Positions 7,414 to 13,189 of a stretch of 13,189 nucleotides of DNA are shown here, in pieces. A program made the translations under genes and the position numbers. Below the pieces are notes generated by a model, which did not search any database, had not been told where the DNA came from, and saw nothing but the letters and a program-made list of their open reading frames with translations. This stretch comes from an uncultured Prevotella sp. (GTDB taxonomy: Bacteria > Bacteroidota > Bacteroidia > Bacteroidales > Bacteroidaceae): NCBI GenBank assembly GCA_900551055.1, contig URUK01000052.1, positions 1-13,189 of the forward strand. Direction: 5' to 3'. Every line of letters starts with the position of its first letter. Positions within the stretch are counted from its first letter, which is position 1.

Positions 7414-7902
7414 TTACCACAGCAGCAGCTCCATGTCAACCACGTCGAGCCAGCGGCCCATCTTGTAGCCCACGCTGCGGAAGAGTGACGCCCGCTCGAA
7501 GCCGAGGCGGCTGTGGAATGCTATGCTGGACGTGTTCTCGCCGGTGATGCAGGCTATGAGGGCGCGGCATCCCATGGCGCGGCAGTCGGCTATCAAGAGC
7601 TCCATCAGCGCCGTGCCGATGCCTTGGCGCTTCGCCGATGGACGGAGATATATTGTAGTCTCGAAGGTGTGGGCGTAGGCGGCGCGCTCCTTCCACTGAT
7701 GGGCGTAGCAGTAGCCCTCTACCCTGCCCTCCTCCACGGCCACGTAATAAGGGAAGCGCGACGATATGTCCATGACGCGGCGGCGCATCTCCCCGACCGG
7801 CAGCGGCTCGGTCTCGAAACTCTCGACGCCGTTGGTAATGTACCAGTTGTACAGCTCCGTTATCTGCGGTACGTCCTGCTCGTCTACTTTGCGGTAAAGC
7901 AT
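7414..7902 (-). CDS. GNAT N-acetyltransferase, phosphinothricin acetyltransferase-like
   Basis: This is a 162-residue GNAT-fold enzyme that would transfer acetyl from acetyl-CoA to an amine. The acetyl-CoA phosphate-binding loop is RQGIGT at residues 92-97. Other blocks characteristic of the Pat/Bar (methionine sulfoximine and phosphinothricin acetyltransferase) branch are the N-terminal ITELYNWYI and VESFETEP, then ERAAYAHTFETTIYLRP, then SIAFHSRLGF and VGYKMGRWLDVV. Length matches that branch. It starts 103 bases after mutS on the same strand, with no TAnnTTTG promoter visible in the gap, so it is probably transcribed with mutS. Most relatives are annotated from sequence alone, so the substrate here is unknown; self-protection or amino-acid analogue detoxification is the usual guess. 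Confidence 0.9.
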   Translation of the reverse strand: MLYRKVDEQDVPQITELYNWYITNGVESFETEPLPVGEMRRRVMDISSRFPYYVAVEEGRVEGYCYAHQWKERAAYAHTFETTIYLRPSAKRQGIGTALMELLIADCRAMGCRALIACITGENTSSIAFHSRLGFERASLFRSVGYKMGRWLDVVDMELLLW

Positions 7903-7973
7903 ATTTCTGTTTAATGAAAAATGAAGAATGAATAATCAAGCTGCGCCGTCATTACGGTTAATTGTCATCCTTC

Positions 7974-8008
7974 ATTTTTAATTCTTAATTCTTAACTCTT
8001 AACTCTTA
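7974..8008 (-). repeat. GAGTTAA heptamer repeat starting at the mutS stop
   Basis: On the - strand the mutS stop TAA (8008-8006) is the first of a run of units GAGTTAA, GAGTTAA, GAATTAA, GAATTAA. The 7-base period places TAA in every reading frame. A related run follows the small gene ending at 11050. Confidence 0.65.
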
Positions 8009-10642
8009 ATTCTTCCCCGTTACAATCTTCTTTATCTCGTTGAGCTTGTTGAGCGCCTCCACGGGAGTGAGGTTGTCGATGTCGAGTCCGAGGATTTCGT
8101 CGCGCACCTGGCAGAGCACGGGGTCGTCAAGCTGGAAGAAGCTGAGCTGCATGCCGTCGCGTCCGGCGTTGATTTTCTCGGCCGAGGGTTTGCCCACAGT
8201 TCCCACCTGCGCGTTGTCCGCCTCGAGCTGTTTCAGTATGGCTTCGGCGCGTCGCACGATGCTCTTCGGCATTCCGGCTATCTGCGCCACGTGTATGCCG
8301 AAGGAGTGTTCGGAGCCGCCGCGTTCGAGCTTTCGCAGGAAGATTACCTTGCCGTCCACCTCGCGCACGCTTACGTTGTAGTTCTTTATGCGCCTGAAGT
8401 TCTTTTCCATCTCGTTAAGCTCGTGGTAGTGGGTGGCGAAGAGGGTGCGCGCTGCGGCCTTTGGGTGCTCGTGCAGGTACTCCACAATGGCCCATGCGAT
8501 GCTTATTCCGTCGTAGGTCGACGTGCCTCGGCCAAGCTCGTCGAAGAGCACGAGCGAGCGCGGCGTGGCGTTGTTGAGTATGTTTGCGGCCTCGGTCATC
8601 TCCACCATGAACGTTGATTCGCCCAATGATATGTTGTCCGACGCGCCGACACGGGTGAAAATCTTGTCCACCAGGCCTATTTTCGCGCTCTCTGCCGGCA
8701 CGTAGCAGCCCGTCTGGGCCATCAGGGCGATGAGCGCCGTCTGTCGCAGCAGAGCCGATTTACCGGCCATGTTGGGGCCTGTTATTATGATAATCTGCTG
8801 GCGGCGGTCGTCAAGGTAGACGTCGTTGGGCACGTAGCTCTCCCCTACCGGCAGCTGTGTTTCGATTACGGGGTGCCGTCCCTGCTTGATGTCGAGCACT
8901 ATTTCGTCGGCTTCTATCACCGGACGCACGTAGCCGTGCTCCTCCGCAGCCTTGGCGAAGGACAGCAGGCAGTCGATTTTAGCCACCAGTGCGGCGTCGG
9001 CCTGCACGGCGGGTATGTACTCCTGCATTGCCGTCACGAGTTCGCCGAAGAGCCTGGCTTCGAGCGAAAGTATCTTGTCTTCCGCCCCGAGTATCTTCTC
9101 CTCGTATTCCTTCAGTTCCTGGGTGATGTAGCGTTCGGCCTGCGCCAGCGTCTGCTTGCGCACCCAGTCGTGCGGCACCTTGTCCTTGAACGTGTTGCGC
9201 ACTTCGAGGTAATAGCCGAAAACGTTGTTGTATCCTATCTTGAGCGAGGCTATGCCCGTGGCCTCGGTCTCGCGCTCCTGTATCTTCAGCAGGTACTCCT
9301 TGCCGCCGGTGGATATCGAGCGCAGCTCGTCAAGCTCGGCGTTCACTCCCTGGCGTATCACCCCGCCCTTGCTTACCAGCTGCGGGGGGTCGTCGCACAC
9401 CTCGCGCCCTATCCTGTCGCGCAGGCTCTCGCAGAGGCTGATGTTCTCGCCGATGCGGCGCAGCGCGCCGTTGCCTGAGGCGAGGCAGGCGGCCTTCACC
9501 GGGCCGAGGGCCTGCAAGGCGGCGCGCAGCTGCACCACTTCGCGCGGCGAGACGCGCCCCACGGCCACCTTTGATATTATGCGCTCGAGGTCGCCCACGC
9601 GGCGGAAACTGCTGTCAACCACGTCGCGGAACTCCGTGTCGCTGAAGAAAGTGTCAACCACGTCGAGCCTTGCCTCTATGGCCCTTGCGTCGCGCAGTGG
9701 GAACACGAGCCAGCGCCTTAGCAGGCGCGCGCCCATCGGCGTTACGGTATGGTCGAGCACATCGAGGAGCGACGAGCCGTCGTCCTGCATAGGGTGCAGC
9801 AGCTCAAGGGAGCGTATGGTGAAGCGGTCGAGGCGCACGTAGCGTTCCTCGTCGATGCGTGCGAGCGACGTTATGTGGCCTATGTGCGTGTGCTGGGTCA
9901 TCTCGAGGTAGTGGAGTATCGCCCCGGCGGCCACGATGCCGCTGCGCAGATGGTCTACGCCAAAGCCCTTGAGCGACTTCACGCCGAAGTGCTTTAGCAG
10001 CTTCTGCTCGGCTGTCTGCTCGGCGAACACCCAGTCGTCAAGCTCGAAGGTGAAGTATTTGCTGCCGAACCACCGTTCGAACACGTCCCTCTTGCCGCGC
10101 TCGAAGAGCACTTCCTTGGGCGAGAAGTTCACGAGCAGCTTCTCAACGTAGTCGTAAGAGCCTTCGCCTGACAGGAACTCGCCCGTGGATATGTCAAGGA
10201 AAGCCACTCCGCAGGCCGCGCGGCCGAAGTTGACGGCGGCCAGGAAGTTGTTTTCCTTGTAGTCGAGCACATTGTCGGTCATGGCCACTCCGGGCGTGAC
10301 AAGCTCCGTTATGCCGCGCTTCACGAGCTTTTTGGCCAGCTTCGGGTCCTCCAGCTGGTCGCAGATGGCCACGCGGCGCCCTGCCCTTACGAGCTTTGGC
10401 AGGTACGTGTCGAGCGCGTGGTGGGGGAAGCCCGCCATCTCCGTAGCCGCGCCGTTCTGCTGTCCGCCGTTGCTCCTACGCGTCAGCGTTATGCCGAGTA
10501 TGCGGCTGGCATCGACGGCGTCTTGCAGGTAAGTCTCGTAGAAGTCGCCGCAGCGGAACAGCAGCATCGCGTCGGGATGCTGCGCCTTGAACGAGAAAAA
10601 CTGCTTCATCATCGGCGTAAGCTCGTTGTCTTTCTTGGACAT
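8006..10642 (-). CDS. mutS: DNA mismatch repair protein MutS
   Basis: MutS recognises base-base mismatches and small loops and recruits MutL. The 878-residue length is close to E. coli MutS (853). The N-terminal mismatch-binding domain has the diagnostic F34-Y35-E36 (in FRCGDFYETY), marking it as MutS1 rather than MutS2. The connector, lever and clamp regions follow (about 130-560). The ABC-type ATPase has Walker A GPNMAGKS (622-629), Walker B LFDELGRGTS with D701-E702, and THYH at 737-740. The C-terminal dimerisation tail ends LNKLNEIKKIV. The start at 10642 gives MSKKDNELTPMMKQFFSFK, matching family starts; upstream is A-rich without Shine-Dalgarno. A likely promoter is at 10850-10857, giving a leader of about 200 bases. 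All catalytic motifs are intact. The gene is GC-rich, and the long + strand frames opposite it are composition artefacts. Confidence 0.98.
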   Translation of the reverse strand: MSKKDNELTPMMKQFFSFKAQHPDAMLLFRCGDFYETYLQDAVDASRILGITLTRRSNGGQQNGAATEMAGFPHHALDTYLPKLVRAGRRVAICDQLEDPKLAKKLVKRGITELVTPGVAMTDNVLDYKENNFLAAVNFGRAACGVAFLDISTGEFLSGEGSYDYVEKLLVNFSPKEVLFERGKRDVFERWFGSKYFTFELDDWVFAEQTAEQKLLKHFGVKSLKGFGVDHLRSGIVAAGAILHYLEMTQHTHIGHITSLARIDEERYVRLDRFTIRSLELLHPMQDDGSSLLDVLDHTVTPMGARLLRRWLVFPLRDARAIEARLDVVDTFFSDTEFRDVVDSSFRRVGDLERIISKVAVGRVSPREVVQLRAALQALGPVKAACLASGNGALRRIGENISLCESLRDRIGREVCDDPPQLVSKGGVIRQGVNAELDELRSISTGGKEYLLKIQERETEATGIASLKIGYNNVFGYYLEVRNTFKDKVPHDWVRKQTLAQAERYITQELKEYEEKILGAEDKILSLEARLFGELVTAMQEYIPAVQADAALVAKIDCLLSFAKAAEEHGYVRPVIEADEIVLDIKQGRHPVIETQLPVGESYVPNDVYLDDRRQQIIIITGPNMAGKSALLRQTALIALMAQTGCYVPAESAKIGLVDKIFTRVGASDNISLGESTFMVEMTEAANILNNATPRSLVLFDELGRGTSTYDGISIAWAIVEYLHEHPKAAARTLFATHYHELNEMEKNFRRIKNYNVSVREVDGKVIFLRKLERGGSEHSFGIHVAQIAGMPKSIVRRAEAILKQLEADNAQVGTVGKPSAEKINAGRDGMQLSFFQLDDPVLCQVRDEILGLDIDNLTPVEALNKLNEIKKIVTGKN

Positions 10643-10848
10643 ATTTTTCTTTTTAGAAGTTATTTTCGGGAGTTAAAGAAGTTAAAGGAGTTTTTTCACT
10701 CCGCTCAAAGGAATTCTCACTCGCTTCGCTCGCTGGGAGTTAAAGCCATTACCTTTTTTAGGAGTTAAGGAGTTAAGACAAATGCCTTGCCTTTGGCGCA
10801 GCCTTTTACCTTATTTACTTTTTTACCTTTTCACCTTTTTTCCAAGCT
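10643..10848. other. mutS leader region with repeats
   Basis: No gene is seen here. GGAGTTAAAG-type units recur at about 10670-10695, 10735-10745 and 10760-10775. GGAGT (10687-10691) can pair with ACTCC (10698-10702). A run of TTTACC/TTCACC words fills 10803-10840, purine-rich in the mutS sense. If the promoter at 10850-10857 is used, all of this lies in the mutS 5' leader. Confidence 0.5.
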
Positions 10849-10849
10849 G

Positions 10850-10857
10850 CAAAGTTA
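10850..10857 (-). promoter_or_regulatory. Bacteroidetes -7 promoter element, likely mutS
   Basis: On the - strand the sequence is TAACTTTG followed by C, a standard TAnnTTTG element. No good TTTG is seen 19-20 bases upstream. The expected transcription start is near 10843, about 200 bases before the mutS ATG. Confidence 0.6.
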
Positions 10858-10905
10858 CAAAATTTAAGTAAGAATGAAAAATTAAAAATGAAGAATGAAC
10901 TATCA

Positions 10906-11023
10906 AAAGCCGTGGTATCGGCTTATCAGTCAGTCCTATCAGTCCCATCAGCCCTATCAGCCCCATCAGCCCTATCCTAACTGAATAAGCCCGATAAGCC
11001 TTATAAGCCCGATACCCGGCTTT
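10906..11023. repeat. Imperfect 20-bp inverted repeat enclosing 9-bp tandem repeats
   Basis: The left arm 10906-10926 (AAAGCCGTGGTATCGGCTTAT region) pairs with 11003-11023 with two single-base bulges. Between them, 10934-10976 holds 4.8 units of nine bases: TCCTATCAG, TCCCATCAG, CCCTATCAG, CCCCATCAG, CCCTATC. It lies just after the 3' end of the - strand gene at 11050 and before the mutS promoter. It may end the upstream transcript. Confidence 0.6.
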
Positions 11024-11025
11024 CT

Positions 11026-11052
11026 TAACTCTTAATTCTTAACTCTTAATTA
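11026..11052 (-). repeat. TTAAGAG heptamer repeat at the stop of the RteC-like gene
   Basis: On the - strand the stop TAA (11052-11050) is followed at once by TTAAGAG, TTAAGAA, TTAAGAG, TTAAGAA. The layout is the same as after mutS. Confidence 0.6.
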
Positions 11053-11481
11053 CTTAATTATCCTCACCATGCCGTAAAGCGGATTGGCCGACTCGCTCGA
11101 ATACATCAACCAGCAGTAGCGGCTGAACATCGACGTCTGGCGCACGCCCTTGCGGTTGCGCGCGTTGAAGGCCATCGAGTAGGGGTTGGCCGGCAGCGGC
11201 ACGTGCAGCACGGCGCAGGCGCGCTCTACTATGCGCCTGAAGCCGAAGGGGCGGCCCTGCCCGTCGGTAATAAGCCCCGTGAGATACACCACGTGCGACA
11301 GGTCCATAAGGTCGGTCACAGTCTCCATCCAGTAGATATTTTCCGCGGGCGAACGTCCCAACAGCTCGGCGAACTGCGCCGCGAGCCTCTCCTTTGCGCG
11401 CTGCCTCTGCTCGCGCGTAAGCGTCTGCGAATACTCCGTTGCGCGCATCACGCACGCGTCCTTTTCCATTTCCATTGTCAT
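11050..11481 (-). CDS. Small protein with RteC-like C-terminal pattern
   Basis: This is a 143-residue soluble protein with no signal peptide or membrane segment. A charged N-terminal helix (about 15-42) precedes a block at about 55-122. Its order of features (TDLMDLSHVVYLTGLI, then FGFRRIVERA, then NPYSMAFNARNRKGVRQTSMF) resembles the C-terminal region of RteC, the Bacteroides conjugative-element regulator (DLVELIYALHASG, then N-Y..F..IR.RK..R..FL). It is much shorter than RteC and could be a stand-alone domain. GC content and codon use fit the chromosome. The start is uncertain: ATGs at 11481, 11475 and 11469 are in frame, and an AGGA sequence just before 11481 is better spaced for 11475. 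A -7 element at 11625-11632 would give a leader of about 136 bases made mostly of repeats. Coding status is likely; function is not established. Confidence 0.7.
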   Translation of the reverse strand: MTMEMEKDACVMRATEYSQTLTREQRQRAKERLAAQFAELLGRSPAENIYWMETVTDLMDLSHVVYLTGLITDGQGRPFGFRRIVERACAVLHVPLPANPYSMAFNARNRKGVRQTSMFSRYCWLMYSSESANPLYGMVRIIK

Positions 11482-11514
11482 TTCCTGAAATTGTTAGGTT
11501 AATTGAAAAACTTG

Positions 11515-11612
11515 TTACTTGTCACTCGTTTACTTGTTACTCGTCCCTCGTCAACTCGTCACTTGTCACTCGTCAACTTGTCCCTCGTCAACTCGTCACT
11601 TGTCAACTTGAA
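11515..11612 (-). repeat. Array of ~14 degenerate 7-8 bp units in the leader of the 11050 gene
   Basis: On the + strand the units are CACTTGT, CACTCGT, CAACTCGT, CAACTTGT, CCCTCGT, TACTTGT and TACTCGT in mixed order, 13-14 in all. On the - strand, which is sense for the gene at 11050-11481, they read ACAAGTG / ACGAGTTG / ACGAGGG, the same words as at 2130-2173. There are no spacers between the units, so this is not a CRISPR array. Confidence 0.8.
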
Positions 11613-11624
11613 AACAACCGGCTG

Positions 11625-11632
11625 CAAAATTA
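11625..11632 (-). promoter_or_regulatory. Bacteroidetes -7 promoter element, likely for the RteC-like gene
   Basis: On the - strand this reads TAATTTTG followed by C. No convincing -33 element is present. It would place the repeat array 11515-11612 inside the 5' leader. Confidence 0.5.
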
Positions 11633-11742
11633 CACGCATTCCGTGCACAATAAGTTCACAACACTATATACTTTCATCCCGTTTTGCTAAAAAACGTGAA
11701 CGGCAAAAACCGCCGGAGACGGGATGGGGAATTAAAAATTAA

Positions 11743-11880
11743 AAATTAACAATTAACAATTAAAAATTAAACTGCGACGCTGGCATCAGTCTGCAAACCA
11801 ATATCATTTAACACAAATCATGTGCAAACAAAGCAGCCAGACTGCCTGATTTTTCATTGTTAATTGTTAATTGTTAATTT
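11743..11880. repeat. 19-bp AT-rich inverted repeat
   Basis: Bases 11743-11761 and 11862-11880 are exact reverse complements made of the heptamer AATTAAC / GTTAATT. About 100 bases separate them, with no open frame of note. The element sits between the divergent promoters of the RteC-like gene and the HU gene. Confidence 0.6.
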
Positions 11881-12071
11881 CTTAACATGCTGTAACCCAG
11901 CGCGTTACCGTATGCCGCCTTTTACACCGCGAAAAGCCGCCTTCCGCACCCCAAAACACGGCCTACGGCAGGGCAGGGGACGGCCTCCTGCGGCGCAGTC
12001 CGCAACACGTTGGCGCACAGCAAGTTGCAGATTGTCAAGCGTTCCACTCCTGCAATGTACTGCGCCGAGGC
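11881..12071. other. Non-coding stretch upstream of the HU promoter
   Basis: No credible gene is seen. It contains a degenerate 21-bp-period block (GCGAAAAGCC at 11929, CCCAAAACAC at 11950) related to 5808-5870. Short frames on both strands (for example 11864-12076 +) run through the repeat and lack start signals. The sequence is GC-rich, unlike the AT-rich repeat before it. Confidence 0.45.
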
Positions 12072-12102
12072 TTTGACGGCACCCGTTTTCGCCGTACCTT
12101 TG
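12072..12102 (+). promoter_or_regulatory. Consensus Bacteroidetes promoter for the HU-related gene
   Basis: TTTG at 12072-12075 is followed after exactly 19 bases by TACCTTTG at 12095-12102, matching the -33/-7 consensus TTTG-N19-TAnnTTTG. The transcription start should be near 12107-12111, giving a leader of about 67 bases that is A-rich near the ATG. Confidence 0.85.
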
Positions 12103-12175
12103 CCGGTGAAAGATGCGCATCAAGCAAACAACAAACAATTTTCAATTAACAGACAAACTTAAAAACTTAAACATC

Positions 12176-12625
12176 ATGGCAGTATTTTACAAGCTTTATC
12201 AGGACAACAGGAAAACATCAAGCAACCAAGGCAAGTGGTACGCACGCGCCGTACACACCGGAACGGTGGACATCGACGACCTCGCCGAAGAAATGCAGGC
12301 CAACTGCACCGTGAAGCGCGCCGACATAGTGGCCGTGCTCAGCGAACTCGTGGAAACGATGCAGAAGCACCTGCAAATGTCGCACCGCGTCAAGCTGAAC
12401 CGCCTCGGCACATTCAAAATCGGCATGTCCACACGCCCGGCCGACACGATAGAGGAGTTCACCGCCGGACAGAACGTCAAGTCGGTGCACGTACTCTTCC
12501 AGCCCGAGACGAAAATCGAGAAGGACAAGACACGCGTCCGCGCACTGCTCACCGGCTGCAAAGTCACCGAACTGCCCAAGAACGCCATAGGCGTGGCACT
12601 CGACGACGCGGAGGAAACAGCGTGA
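12176..12625 (+). CDS. HU-related DNA-binding protein (Bacteroidetes long form)
   Basis: This is a nucleoid-associated protein of the HU-related family known in Bacteroidetes (TIGR01201 type), 149 residues against about 90 for ordinary HU. It starts MAVFYKLYQDNRKTS, then GKWYARAVHTGTVDIDDLAEEM. The HU core is seen in the helices (VKRADIVAVLSELVETMQKHL), the LNRLGTFKIGM strand and the arm region with FTAGQNVKSVHVLFQPE. A C-terminal tail follows (about 120-149). ATG 12176 is chosen because it begins the conserved family start; the upstream in-frame ATG at 12113 lies at or beside the predicted transcription start and would add 21 unconserved residues. Family members usually stand alone or before a smalltalk and an amidase gene; here the smalltalk gene follows. 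It probably binds DNA as a dimer, with no known specific target. Confidence 0.92.
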   Translation: MAVFYKLYQDNRKTSSNQGKWYARAVHTGTVDIDDLAEEMQANCTVKRADIVAVLSELVETMQKHLQMSHRVKLNRLGTFKIGMSTRPADTIEEFTAGQNVKSVHVLFQPETKIEKDKTRVRALLTGCKVTELPKNAIGVALDDAEETA

Positions 12626-12720
12626 GAGGAAGGTGAGAAAGTGAGAAGGTGAGAAGGTGAGAAAAGGTAAAAGGGTAAAAGGGTAAAAAAGTAAAAAGGT
12701 AAAAAAGTGAAAAGGTGAGA
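12626..12720 (+). repeat. GTGAGAAG and GGTAAAAG tandem repeats after the HU stop
   Basis: The repeat begins at the HU stop codon. About four GTGAGAAG units are followed by about five GGTAAAAG / GTAAAAAG units, then GTGAAAAG. Unit lengths are 7-10 bases, so TGA and TAA recur in all three frames. A GC hairpin follows (GGCAGG 12733-12738 with CCTGCC 12745-12750) without a T-run. Confidence 0.8.
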
Positions 12721-12763
12721 GCGGCAGGGTAGGGCAGGCGCCGCCCTGCCTCCGCTCAACCCA

Positions 12764-12885
12764 ACAATTCCCAGTCCCTTTCACAATCCCAGTCCCTTTC
12801 ACAATCCCAGTCCTCCCAGCCCTCCCAGCTCTCCCAGTCCTCCCCCAAAACCAAAAACCAAAACCAAAACCAAAAACCAAAACCA
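12764..12885 (+). repeat. 18-19 bp and 9-bp C-rich repeats, then a CCAAAA tract before the smalltalk gene
   Basis: ACAATTCCCAGTCCCTTTC (12764-12782) is repeated with one base lost at 12783-12800 and begins a third time at 12801. Three or four 9-base units TCCCAGYYC follow to about 12840. From 12845 to 12885 the + strand has only C and A, in CCAAAA / CCAAAAA units that run up to the ATG at 12886. The RNA would be almost free of structure. Confidence 0.8.
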
Positions 12886-12987
12886 ATGAGCGACAAAGGA
12901 AAACAAACAGCATCGATAATCCTGAAAATCATCGCAGCCATAGCCACCGCCATCCTCGGCGTGTTCGGCGTAAGCGCGGCAATCTGA
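12886..12987 (+). CDS. Smalltalk-family small membrane protein
   Basis: This is a 33-residue protein: a basic start (MSDKGKQTASIILKI) followed by one hydrophobic segment at about residues 10-32 (IAAIATAILGVFGVSAAI). Size, the K/Q-rich start, the single TA.LGV.GV helix and the position after an HU-related gene match the 'smalltalk' family of Bacteroidetes, whose function is unknown. In many genomes an N-acetylmuramoyl-L-alanine amidase gene follows; none is visible before the terminator-like repeat here. There is no Shine-Dalgarno; the leader is a pure C/A tract, which may favour initiation by lack of structure. The gene is probably transcribed from the HU promoter. A pairwise family search would confirm it. 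Confidence 0.82.
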   Translation: MSDKGKQTASIILKIIAAIATAILGVFGVSAAI

Positions 12988-13092
12988 GAAAGGTGAAAAG
13001 GTAAAAAGGTAGAAAGGGTGAGGAGGTGATACAAGCGTTTTGCGCAAAATCATCACTTTCTCACCTTTTTACTTTTTCACCCTTTTACTTTT
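12988..13092. terminator. Long imperfect inverted repeat, terminator-like
   Basis: Bases 12993-13010 (GTGAAAAGGTAAAAAGGT) pair with 13063-13080 with one mismatch, and weaker pairing extends on both sides. GTGAT (13026-13030) pairs with ATCAC (13052-13056) around the palindrome TTTTGCGCAAAA (13038-13049). The 3' arm is T-rich and could terminate the HU-smalltalk transcript. The left arm starts directly at the smalltalk stop codon. Confidence 0.5.
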
Positions 13093-13120
13093 GATTATCC
13101 GGCAAATAATCCTATCTTTG
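13090..13120 (+). promoter_or_regulatory. Consensus Bacteroidetes promoter at the right edge
   Basis: TTTG at 13090-13093 is followed after 19 bases by TATCTTTG at 13113-13120. The transcription start should be near 13125-13129, directing transcription out of the window. Confidence 0.8.
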
Positions 13121-13158
13121 CAGTAACCGCCGTCGACACTGTCCAAAATTTTGTGTAA

Positions 13159-13189
13159 ATGGAAACAGGATTCAGTTATAAGTTTCTTC
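13159..13189 (+). CDS. Start of an unidentified reading frame, 3' partial
   Basis: ATG at 13159 opens METGFSYKFL before the window ends. It lies about 30 bases after the expected start of a strong promoter, so it may be a real gene. I do not recognise the family from ten residues. The sequence before it (CACTGTCCAAAATTTTGTG, 13137-13155) also resembles the ends of mutator-type (IS256-like) insertion sequences, in which case this frame may be fortuitous. Confidence 0.35.
   Translation, partial: METGFSYKFL

Noticed and set aside
8760..8785. Alanine in the MutS Walker A motif (GPNMAGKS rather than GPNMGGKS) as a defect
   Set aside because: The lysine and serine are intact and the rest of the ATPase is normal; I regard it as lineage variation.
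8006..10642. Long + strand frames opposite mutS (for example 8873-9478, 9225-9842)
   Set aside because: They are GC-composition shadows of an intact mutS with all motifs on the - strand.
11515..11612. CRISPR array
   Set aside because: Units are only 7-8 bases, contiguous and degenerate, with no spacers and no cas genes.
11864..12138. Short frames on both strands upstream of the HU gene
   Set aside because: They overlap the 21-bp-period repeat, lack start signals and show no conserved motif.
12113..12175. ATG 12113 as the HU-related start
   Set aside because: It is at or next to the predicted transcription start, and the 21 extra residues are not part of the family; MAVFYKLYQD at 12176 is the conserved start.

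Overview
The window looks like chromosomal DNA of a Bacteroidales bacterium, most likely Prevotella or a close relative. The evidence is: promoters of the Bacteroidetes type (TTTG-N19-TAnnTTTG, clearest before 12176 and at 13090-13120); gene starts that mostly lack a Shine-Dalgarno; an HU-related protein of the Bacteroidetes long form followed by a 33-residue 'smalltalk' protein; and MutS and Lgt sequences of Bacteroidetes character. Spacers are full of short degenerate tandem repeats. No tRNA, rRNA, CRISPR array or complete insertion sequence was seen.

Layout: (1) 1-2119, + strand: the 3' part of ychF, then lgt, separated by a spacer bounded by a perfect 30-bp inverted repeat. (2) 2228-7380, + strand: an accessory block of lower or mixed GC. 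It starts with a strong hairpin and carries a two-gene McrBC-type modification-dependent restriction system (mcrB 2299-4458 and mcrC 4442-5704, overlapping by 17 bases), then a class II Fic adenylyltransferase gene with its own promoter. The fic gene is bracketed by two almost identical 22-23 bp palindromes. (3) 7414-10642, - strand: a GNAT acetyltransferase and mutS, probably co-transcribed. (4) 10643-12175: long repeat-rich spacers around a small - strand gene whose product has an RteC-like pattern. (5) 12176-12987, + strand: the HU-related gene and the smalltalk gene, separated by 260 bases of simple repeats. (6) The right edge has a terminator-like inverted repeat, a textbook promoter and the first ten codons of an unidentified reading frame, or possibly an insertion-sequence end.

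How it works together: the housekeeping genes (YchF ribosome-associated ATPase, Lgt lipoprotein maturation, MutS mismatch repair) frame a small defence island. McrB is the most distinctive protein. Between its Walker A and Walker B motifs it carries an insertion of about 130 residues that resembles an EVE/PUA-like modified-base reader. Its N-terminal domain is separate and unassigned. Fic may be a cell-targeting or regulatory companion, but its own promoter and flanking terminators suggest independent expression.

Two structural observations stand out. First, the palindromes flanking fic differ at only two bases, at mirror positions, so pairing is preserved. Second, in five of the nine genes a sense-strand repeat of mostly 7-8 bases starts at or within a few bases of the stop codon and places further stop codons in all three reading frames.
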